A stretch of 64,000 nucleotides of DNA, taken from Steromphala cineraria (Eukaryota; Mollusca; Gastropoda; Trochida; Trochidae). Position numbers and translations under genes: made by a program. The notes under the pieces were generated by a model. It saw only the letters and a program-made list of their open reading frames with translations, was not told the DNA's origin and ran no database searches. Of the stretch, positions 50,401 to 62,400 are shown in pieces. The stretch's first letter is position 1. Every line of letters starts with the position of its first letter. The stretch is taken from positions 79,613,060-79,677,059 of the forward strand of contig OU744721.1 in assembly GCA_916613615.1 (NCBI GenBank), read 5' to 3'.

Positions 50401-53400
50401 GTCAATACCATCATGACGGATGGGGTCAATCTCCTTCCCACATGTCAATACCATCACTACAGAAGGGGTCAATCTCCTTCCCACATGTCAATACCATCAT
50501 TACAGAAGGGGTCAATCTCCTTCCCACGTGTCAATACCATCATGACGGAAGGGGTCAATCTCCTTCCCATGTGTCAATACCATCATGACGGAAGGGGTCA
50601 ATCTCCTTCCACGTGTCAATACCATCATGACGGAAGGGGTCAATCTCCTTCCACGTGTCAATACCATCATGATGGAAGGGTTCAATCTCCTTCCCACATG
50701 TCAATACCAATCACTACAGAAGGGGCCAATCTCCTTCCCACGTGTCAATACCATCATGATGGAAGGGGTCAATCTCCTTCCCATGTGTAAATACCATCAT
50801 GACAGAAGGGGTCAATCTCCTTCCCCGTGTCAATACCATCATGACGGAAGGGGTCAATCTCCTTCCCATGTGCAAATACCATCACTATGGAAGGGGTCAA
50901 TCTCCTTCCACGTGTCAATACCATCATGACGGAAGGGGTCAATCTCCTTCCCATGTGTCAATACCATCATGACAGAAGGGGTCAATCTCCTTCCACGTGT
51001 CAATACCATCATGACAGAAGGGGTCAATCTCCTTCCACGTGTCAATACCATCATGACAGAAGGGGTCAATCTCCTTCCACGTGTCAATACCATCATGACA
51101 GAAGGGGTCTATCTCCTTCCCACGTGTCAATACCATCATGATGGAAGGGGTCAATCTCCTTCCCATGTGTAAATACCATCATGACGGAAGGGGTCAATCT
51201 CCTTCCACGTGTCAATACCATCATGACAGAAGGGGTCAATCTCCTTCCCATGTGTAAATACCATCACTATGGAAGGGGTCAATCTCCTTCCACGTGTCAA
51301 TACCATCATGACAGAAGGGGTCAATCTCCTTCCACGTGTCAATACCATCATGACAGAAGGGGTCAATCTCCTTCCCACGTGTCAATACCATCATGATGGA
51401 AGGGGTCAATCTCCTTCCACGTGTCAATACCATCATGACAGAAGGGGTCAATCTCCTTCCCACATGTCAATACCATCATGACAGAAGGGGTCAATCTCCT
51501 TCCCATGTGTAAATACCATCATGACAGAAGGGGTCAATCTCCTTCCACGTGTCAATACCATCATGACAGAAGGGGTCAATCTCCTTCCACGTGACAATAC
51601 CATCATGACGGAAGGGGTCAATCTCCTTCCCACATGTCAATACCATCACTACAGAAGGGGTCAATCTCCTTCCCATGTGTAAATACCATCATGACGGAAG
51701 GGGTCAATCTCCTTCCACGTGTCAATACCATCATGACAGAAGGGGTCAATCTCCTTCCACGTGTCAATACCATCATGACAGAAGGGGTCAATCTCCTTCC
51801 CACGTGTCAATACCATCATGACGGAAGGGGTCAATCTCCTTCCCACGTGTCAATACCATCACTACAGAAGGGGTCAATCTCCTTCCTACGTGTCAATACC
51901 ATCATGACAGAAGGGGTCAATCTCCTTCCCACATGTCAATACCATCATGACAGAAGGGGTCAATCTCCTTCCCATGTGTAAATACCATCACTATGGAAGG
52001 GGTCAATCTCCTTCCACGTGTCAATACCATCATGACGGAAGGGGTCAATCTCCTTCCCACGTGTCAATACCATCATGATGGAAGGGGTCAATCTCCTTCC
52101 TACGTGTCAATACCATCATGACGGAAGGGGTCAATCTTCTTCCCATGTGTAAATACCATCATGACGGAAGGGGTCAATCTCCTTCCCACGTGTCAATACC
52201 ATCACTACAGAAGGGGTCAATCTCCTTCCTACGTGTCAATACCATCATGACAGAAGGGGTCAATCTCCTTCCTACGTGTCAATACCATCATGACAGAAGG
52301 GGTCAATCTCCTTCCCACATGTCAATACCATCATGACAGAAGGGGTCAATCTCCTTCTTATGTGTAAATACCATCACTATGGAAGGGGTCAATCTCCTTC
52401 CCACATGTCAATACCATCATGACAGAAGGGGTCAATCTCCTTCCTACGAGTCAATACGATCATGACAGAAGGGGTCAATCTCCTTTCCACATGTCAATAC
52501 CATCATGACAGAAGGGGTCAATCTCCTTCCCATGTGTAAATACCATCACTATGGAAGGGGTCAATCTCCTTCCTACGTGTCAATACCATCATGACAGAAG
52601 GGGTCAATCCCCTTCCCACATGTCAATACCATCATGACAGAAGGGGTCAATCTCCTTCCCACGTGTCAATACCATCATGACGGAAGGGGTCAATCTCCTT
52701 CCCACATGTCAATACCATCACTACAGAAGGGGTCAATCTCCTTCCTACGTGTCAATACCATCATGATGGAAGGGTTCAATCTCCTTCCCACGTGTCAATA
52801 CAATCATGATGGAAGGGTTCAATCTCCTTCCTACGTGTCAATACCATCATGACAGAAGGGGTCAATCTCCTTCCCACGTGTCAATACCATCACTACAGAA
52901 GGGGTCAATCTCCTTCCTACGTGTCAATACCATCATGACAGAAGGGGTCAATCTCCTTCCCATTTGTAAATACCATCATGATGGAAGGGTTCAATCTCCT
53001 TCCCACGTGTCAATACCATCATGACAGAAAGGGTCAATCTCCTTCCCACGTGTCAATACCATCTTGACGGAAGGGGTCAATCTCCTTCCCACATGTCAAT
53101 ACCATCACTACAGAAGGGGTCAATCTCCTTCCTACGTGTCAATACCATCATGACGGAGGGGGTCAATCTCCTTCCCACATGTCAATACCATCATGACAGA
53201 AGGGGTCAATCTCCTTCCCACGTGTCAATACCATCATGACAGAAGGGGTCAATCTCCTTCCACGTGTCAATACCATCACTATGGAAGGGGTCAATCTCCT
53301 TCCCAAGTGTCAATACCATCATGATTGAAGGGTTCAATCTCCTTCCCACGTGTCAAAACCATCATGACGGAAGGGGTCAATCTCCTTCCCACATGTCAAT

Positions 53401-56400
53401 ACCATCACTACAGAAGGGGTCAATCTCCTTCCTACGTGTCAATACCATCATGATGGAAGGGTTCAATCTCCTTCCCACGTGTCAATACCATCATGATGGA
53501 AGGGTTCAATCTCCTTCCTACGTGTCAATACCATCATGACAGAAGGGGTCAATCTCCTTCCCACATGTCAATACCATCATGACAGAAGGGGTCAATCTCC
53601 TTCCACGTGTCAATACCATCATGACGGAAGGGGTCAATCTCCTTCCCACATGTCAATACCATCACTACAGAAGGGGTCAATCTCCTTCCAACGTGTCAAT
53701 ACCATCATGATGGAAGGGGTCAATCTCCTTCCCACGTGTCAATACCATCATGACGGAAGGGGTCAATTTCCTTCCACGTGTCAATACCATCATGACGGAA
53801 GGGGTCAATCTCCTTCCCACGTGTCAATACCATCATGACGGAAGGGGTCAATTTCCTTCCACGTGTCAATACCATCATGACGGAAGGGGTCAATCTCCTT
53901 CCCACGTGTCAATACCATCATGACGGAAGGGGTCAATTTCCTTCCCATGTGTAAATACCATCATGATGGAAGGGGTCAATCTCCTTCCCACGTGTCAATA
54001 CCATCATGACGGAAGGGGTCAATTTCCTTCCACGTGTCAATACCATCATGACGGAAGGGGTCAATCTCCTTCCCACGTGTCAATACCATCATGACAGAAG
54101 GGGTCAATCTCCTTCCCACGTGTCAATACCATCATGACGGAAGGGGTCAATCTCCTTCCCACGTGTCAATACCATCATGACAGAAGGGGTCAATCTCCTT
54201 CCCACGTGTCAATACCATCATGACGGAAGGGGTCAATCTCCTTCCTACGTGTCAATACCATCACTATGGAAGGGGTCAATCTCCTTCCCACGTGTCAATA
54301 CCATCATGACGGAAGGGGTCAATCTCCTTCCCATGTGTCAATACCATCATGACGGAAGGGGTCAATCTCCTTCCACGTGTCAATACCATCATGACGGAAG
54401 GGGTCAATCTCCTTCCCACATGTCAATACCATCACTACAGAAGGGGTCAATCTCCTTCCCACATGTCAATACCATCACTACAGAAGGGGTCAATCTCCTT
54501 CCCACATGTCAATACCATCACTACAGAAGGGGTCAATCTCCTTCCCACGTGTCAATACCATCATGACGGAAGGGGTCAATCTCCTTCCCATGTGTCAATA
54601 CCATCATGACGGAAGGGGTCAATCTCCTTCCACGTGTCAATACCATCATGACGGAAGGGGTCAATCTCCTTCCACGTGTCAATACCATCATGATGGAAGG
54701 GTTCAATCTCCTTCCCACATGTCAATACCATCACTACAGAAGGGGTCAATCTCCTTCCCACGTGTCAATACCATCATGACAGAAGGGGTCAATCTCCTTC
54801 CACGTGTCAATACCATCATGACAGAAGGGGTCAATCTCCTTCCCACGTGTCAATACCATCATGACGGAAGGGGTCAATCTCCTTCCCATGTGTCAATACC
54901 ATCATGACAGAAGGGGTCAATCTCCTTCCCACGTGTCAATACCATCACTACAGAAGGGGTCAATCTCCTTCCTACGTGTCAATACCATCACTACAGAAGG
55001 GGTCAATCTCCTTCCCACGTGTCAATACCATCATGACGGAAGGGGTCAATCTCCTTCCCACATGTCAATACCATCACTACAGAAGGGGTCAATCTCCTTC
55101 CCATGTGTCAATACCATCATGACAGAAGGGGTCAATCTCCTTCCACGTGTCAATACCATCATGACAGAAGGGGTCAATCTCCTTCCACATGTCAATACCA
55201 TCATGACAGAAGGGGTCAATCTCCTTCCACGTGTCAATACCATCATGACAGAAGGGGTCAATCTCCTTCCCACGTGTCAATACCATCATGATGGAAGGGG
55301 TCAATCTCCTTCCCATGTGTAAATACCATCATGACAGAAGGGGTCAATCTCCTTCCACGTGTCAATACCATCATGACGGAAGGGGTCAATCTCCTTCCCA
55401 TGTGCAAATACCATCACTATGGAAGGGGTCAATCTCCTTCCACGTGTCAATACCATCATGACAGAAGGGGTCAATCTCCTTCCACGTGTCAATACCATCA
55501 TGACAGAAGGGGTCAATCTCCTTCCACGTGTCAATACCATCATGACAGAAGGGGTCTATCTCCTTCCCACGTGTCAATACCATCATGATGGAAGGGGTCA
55601 ATCTCCTTCCCATGTGTAAATACCATCATGACGGAAGGGGTCAATCTCCTTCCACGTGTCAATACCATCATGACAGAAGGGGTCAATCTCCTTCCCATGT
55701 GTAAATACCATCACTATGGAAGGGGTCAATCTCCTTCCACGTGTCAATACCATCATGACAGAAGGGGTCAATCTCCTTCCACGTGTCAATACCATCATGA
55801 CAGAAGGGGTCAATCTCCTTCCCACGTGTCAATACCATCATGATGGAAGGGGTCAATCTCCTTCCACGTGTCAATACCATCATGACAGAAGGGGTCAATC
55901 TCCTTCCCACATGTCAATACCATCATGACAGAAGGGGTCAATCTCCTTCCCATGTGTAAATACCATCATGACAGAAGGGGTCAATCTCCTTCCACGTGTC
56001 AATACCATCATGACAGAAGGGGTCAATCTCCTTCCACGTGTCAATACCATCATGACGGAAGGGGTCAATCTCCTTCCCACATGTCAATACCATCACTACA
56101 GAAGGGGTCAATCTCCTTCCCATGTGTAAATACCATCACTATGGAAGGGGTCAATCTCCTTCCACGTGTCAATACCATCATGACAGAAGGGGTCAATCTC
56201 CTTCCACGTGTCAATACCATCATGACAGAAGGGGTCAATCTCCTTTCCACGTGTCAATACCATCATGACGGAAGGGGTCAATCTCCTTCCCACGTGTCAA
56301 TACCATCACTACAGAAGGGGTCAATCTCCTTCCTACGTGTCAATACCATCATGACAGAAGGGGTCAATCTCCTTCCCACATGTCAATACCATCATGACAG

Positions 56401-59400
56401 AAGGGGTCAATCTCCTTCCCATGTGTAAATACCATCACTATGGAAGGGGTCAATCTCCTTCCACGTGTCAATACCATCATGACGGAAGGGGTCAATCTCC
56501 TTCCCACGTGTCAATACCATCATGATGGAAGGGGTCAATCTCCTTCCTACGTGTCAATACCATCATGACGGAAGGGGTCAATCTTCTTCCCATGTGTAAA
56601 TACCATCATGACGGAAGGGGTCAATCTCCTTCCCACGTGTCAATACCATCACTACAGAAGGGGTCAATCTCCTTCCTACGTGTCAATACCATCATGACAG
56701 AAGGGGTCAATCTCCTTCCCACATGTCAATACCATCATGACAGAAGGGGTCAATCTCCTTCCCACGTGTCAATACCATCATGACGGAAGGGGTCAATCTC
56801 CTTCCCACGTGTCAATACCATCATGACGGAAGGGGTCAATTTCCTTCCACGTGTCAATACCATCATGACGGAAGGGGTCAATCTCCTTCCTACGTGTCAA
56901 TACCATCACTATGGAAGGGGTCAATCTCCTTCCCACGTGTCAATACCATCATGACGGAAGGGGTCAATCTCCTTCCCATGTGTCAATACCATCATGACGG
57001 AAGGGGTCAATCTCCTTCCACGTGTCAATACCATCATGACGGAAGGGGTCAATCTCCTTCCCACATGTCAATACCATCACTACAGAAGGGGTCAATCTCC
57101 TTCCCACATGTCAATACCATCACTACAGAAGGGGTCAATCTCCTTCCCACGTGTCAATACCATCATGACGGAAGGGGTCAATCTCCTTCCCATGTGTCAA
57201 TACCATCATGACGGAAGGGGTCAATCTCCTTCCACGTGTCAATACCATCATGACGGAAGGGGTCAATCTCCTTCCACGTGTCAATACCATCATGATGGAA
57301 GGGTTCAATCTCCTTCCCACATGTCAATACCATCACTAGAGAAGGGGTCAATCTCCTTCCCACGTGTCAATACCATCATGACAGAAGGGGTCAATCTCCT
57401 TCCACGTGTCAATACCATCATGACAGAAGGGGTCAATCTCCTTCCCACGTGTCAATACCATCATGACGGAAGGGGTCAATCTCCTTCCCATGTGTCAATA
57501 CCATCATGACAGAAGGGGTCAATCTCCTTCCACGTGTCAATACCATCATGACAGAAGGGGTCAATCTCCTTCCACATGTCAATACCATCATGACAGAAGG
57601 GGTCAATCTCCTTCCACGTGTCAATACCATCATGACAGAAGGGGTCAATCTCCTTCCCCGTGTCAATACCATCATGACGGAAGGGGTCAATCTCCTTCCC
57701 ATGTGCAAATACCATCACTATGGAAGGGGTCAATCTCCTTCCACGTGTCAATACCATCATGACAGAAGGGGTCAATCTCCTTCCACGTGTAAATACCATC
57801 ATGACAGAAGGGGTCAATCTCCTTCCCACGTGTCAATACCATCATGATGGAAGGGGTCAATCTCCTTCCACGTGTCAATACCATCATGACAGAAGGGGTC
57901 AATCTCCTTCCCACATGTCAATACCATCATGACAGAAGGGGTCAATCTCCTTCCACGTGTCAATACCATCATGACAGAAGGGGTCAATCTCCTTCCCATG
58001 TGTAAATACCATCATGACAGAAGGGGTCAATCTCCTTCCACGTGTCAATACCATCATGACAGAAGGGGTCAATCTCCTTCCACATGTCAATACCATCATG
58101 ACAGAAGGGGTCAATCTCCTTCCACGTGTCAATACCATCATGACAGAAGGGGTCAATCTCCTTCCCACGTGTCAATACCATCATGATGGAAGGGGTCAAT
58201 CTCCTTCCCATGTGTAAATACCATCATGACAGAAGGGGTCAATCTCCTTCCCCGTGTCAATACCATCATGACGGAAGGGGTCAATCTCCTTCCCATGTGC
58301 AAATACCATCACTATGGAAGGGGTCAATCTCCTTCCACGTGTCAATACCATCATGACAGAAGGGGTCAATCTCCTTCCACGTGTAAATACCATCATGACA
58401 GAAGGGGTCAATCTCCTTCCCACGTGTCAATACCATCATGATGGAAGGGGTCAATCTCCTTCCACGTGTCAATACCATCATGACAGAAGGGGTCAATCTC
58501 CTTCCCACATGTCAATACCATCATGACAGAAGGGGTCAATCTCCTTCCCATGTGTAAATACCATCATGACGGAAGGGGTCAATCTCCTTCCTACGTGTCA
58601 ATACCATCATGACAGAAGGGGTCAATCTCCTTCCCATGTGTAAATACCATCATGACAGAAGGGGTCAATCTCCTTCCACGTGTCAATACCATCATGACAG
58701 AAGGGGTCAATCTCCTTCCCATGTGTAAATACCATCATGACAGAAGGGGTCAATCTCCTTCCACGTGTCAATACCATCATGACAGAAGGGGTCAATCTCC
58801 TTCCCATGTGTAAATACCATCACTATGGAAGGGGTCAGTCTCCTTCCACGTGTCAATACCATCATGACAGAAGGGGTCAATCTCCTTCCCACATGTCAAT
58901 ACCATCATGACAGAAGGGGTCAATCTCCTTCCCACATGTCAATACCATCATGAGAGAAGGGGTCAATCTCCTTCCACGTGTCAATACCATCATGACGGAA
59001 GGGGTCAATCTCCTTCCCATGTGCAAATACCATCACTATGGAAGGGGTCAATCTCCTTCCACGTGTCAATACCATCATGACAGAAGGGGTCAATCTCCTT
59101 CCACGTGTAAATACCATCACTACAGAAGGGGTCAATCTCCTTCCTACGTGTCAATACCATCATGACGGAGGGGGTCAATCTCCTTCCCACATGTCAATAC
59201 CATCATGACAGAAGGGGTCAATCTCCTTCCCACGTGTCAATACCATCATGACAGAAGGGGTCAATCTCCTTCCACGTGTCAATACCATCACTATGGAAGG
59301 GGTCAATCTCCTTCCCAAGTGTCAATACCATCATGATTGAAGGGTTCAATCTCCTTCCCACGTGTCAATACCATCATGACGGAAGGGGTCAATCTCCTTC

Positions 59401-62400
59401 CCACATGTCAATACCATCACTACAGAAGGGGTCAATCTCCTTCCTACGTGTCAATACCATCATGATGGAAGGGTTCAATCTCCTTCCCACGTGTCAATAC
59501 CATCATGATGGAAGGGTTCAATCTCCTTCCTACGTGTCAATACCATCATGACAGAAGGGGTCAATCTCCTTCCCACATGTCAATACCATCATGACAGAAG
59601 GGGTCAATCTCCTTCCACGTGTCAATACCATCATGACGGAAGGGGTCAATCTCCTTACCACATGTCAATACCATCACTACAGAAGGGGTCAATCTCCTTC
59701 CAACGTGTCAATACCATCATGATGGAAGGGTTCAATCTCCTTCCCACGTGTCAATACCATCATGACGGAAGGGGTCAATTTCCTTCCACGTGTCAATACC
59801 ATCATGACGGAAGGGGTCAATCTCCTTCCCACGTGTCAATACCATCATGACAGAAGGGGTCAATCTCCTTCCCATGTGTAAATACCATCATGATGGAAGG
59901 GGTCAATCTCCTTCATACGTGTCAATACCATCATGACAGAAGGGGTCAATCTCCTTCCACGTGTCAATACCATCATGACAGAAGGGGTCAATCTCCTTCC
60001 CACGTGTCAATACCATCATGACAGAAGGGGTCAATCTCCTTCCCACGTGTCAATACCATCATGACAGAAGGGGTCAATCTCCTTCCCACATGTCAATACC
60101 ATCACTACAGAAGGGGTCAATCTCCTTCCCACGTGTCAATACCATCATGACAGAAGGGGTCAATCTCCTTCCCACGTGTCAATACCATCATGACGGAAGG
60201 GGTCAATCTCCTTCCTACGTGTCAATACCATCACTATGGAAGGGGTCAATCTCCTTCCCACGTGTCAATACCATCATGACAGAAGGGGTCAATCTCCTTC
60301 CCACATGTCAATACCATCATGACAGAAGGGGTCAATCTCCTTCCACGTGTCAATACCATCATGACGGAAGGGGTCAATCTCCTTCCCACATGTCAATACC
60401 ATCACTACAGAAGGGGTCAATCTCCTTCCAACGTGTCAATACCATCATGATGGAAGGGTTCAATCTCCTTCCCACGTGTCAATACCATCATGACGGAAGG
60501 GGTCAATTTCCTTCCACGTGTCAATACCATCATGACGGAAGGGGTCAATCTCCTTCCCACGTGTCAATACCATCATGACAGAAGGGGTCAATCTCCTTCC
60601 CATGTGTAAATACCATCATGATGGAAGGGGTCAATCTCCTTCATACGTGTCAATACCATCATGACAGAAGGGGTCAATCTCCTTCCACGTGTCAATACCA
60701 TCATGACAGAAGGGGTCAATCTCCTTCCCACGTGTCAATACCATCATGACAGAAGGGGTCAATCTCCTTCCCACGTGTCAATACCATCATGACAGAAGGG
60801 GTCAATCTCCTTCCCACATGTCAATACCATCACTACAGAAGGGGTCAATCTCCTTCCCACGTGTCAATACCATCATGACAGAAGGGGTCAATCTCCTTCC
60901 CACGTGTCAATACCATCATGACGGAAGGGGTCAATCTCCTTCCTACGTGTCAATACCATCACTATGGAAGGGGTCAATCTCCTTCCCACGTGTCAATACC
61001 ATCATGACGGAAGGGGTCAATCTCCTTCCCATGTGTCAATACCATCATGACGGAAGGGGTCAATCTCCTTCCACGTGTCAATACCATCATGACGGAAGGG
61101 GTCAATTTCCTTCCCACATGTCAATACCATCACTACAGAAGGGGTCAATCTCCTTCCCACATGTCAATACCATCACTACAGAAGGGGTCAATCTCCTTCC
61201 CACGTGTCAATACCATCATGACGGAAGGGGTCAATCTCCTTCCCACATGTCAATACCATCACTACAGAAGGGGTCAATCTCCTTCCTACGTGTCAATACC
61301 ATCATGATGGAAGGGTTCAATCTCCTTCCCACGTGTCAATACCATCATGATGGAAGGGTTCAATCTCCTTCCTACGTGTCAATACCATCATGACAGAAGG
61401 GGTCAATCTCCTTCCCACATGTCAATACCATCATGACAGAAGGGGTCAATCTCCTTCCACGTGTCAATACCATCATGACGGAAGGGGTCAATCTCCTTCC
61501 CACGTGTCAATACCATCACTACAGAAGGGGTCAATCTCCTTCCTACTTGTCAATACCATCATGACAGAAGGGGTCAATCTCCTTCCCATGTGTAAATACC
61601 ATCACTATGGAAGGGGTCAATCTCCTTCCTACGTGTCAATACCATCATGATGGAAGGGTTCAATCTCCTTCCCACGTGTCAATACCATCATGACAGAAAG
61701 GGTCAATCTCCTTCCCACGTGTCAATACCATCATGATGGAAGGGTTCAATCTCCTTCCCACGTGTCAATACCATCATGACAGAAAGGGTCAATCTCCTTC
61801 CCACGTGTCAATACCATCATGATGGAAGGGGTCAATCTCCTTCCCACATGTCAATACCATCACTACAGAAGGGGTCAATCTCCTTCCAACGTGTCAATAC
61901 CATCATGACAGAAGGGGTCAATCTCCTTCCCACATGTCAATACCATCACTACAGAAGGGGTCAATCTCCTTCCAACGTGTCAATACCATCATGACGGAAG
62001 GGGTCAATCTCCTTCCCATGTGTCAATACCATCATGACGGAAGGGGTCAATCTCCTTCCCACGTGTCAATACCATCATGACGGAAGGGGTCAATCTCCTT
62101 CCCATGTGTCAATACCATCATGACAGAAGGGGTCAATCTCCTTCCCACATGTCAATACCATCATGATTGAAGGGTTCAATCTCCTTCCCACGTGTCAATA
62201 CCATCATGACAGAAGGAGTCAATCTCCTTCCTATGTATCAATACCATCATGACAGAAGGGGTCAATCTCCTTCCCACATGTCAATACCATTATGACAGAA
62301 GGGGTCAATCTCCTTCCCACATGTCAATACCATCATGACAGAAGGGGTCAATCTCCTTCCCACATGTCAATACCATCATGACAGAAGGGGTCAATCTCCT

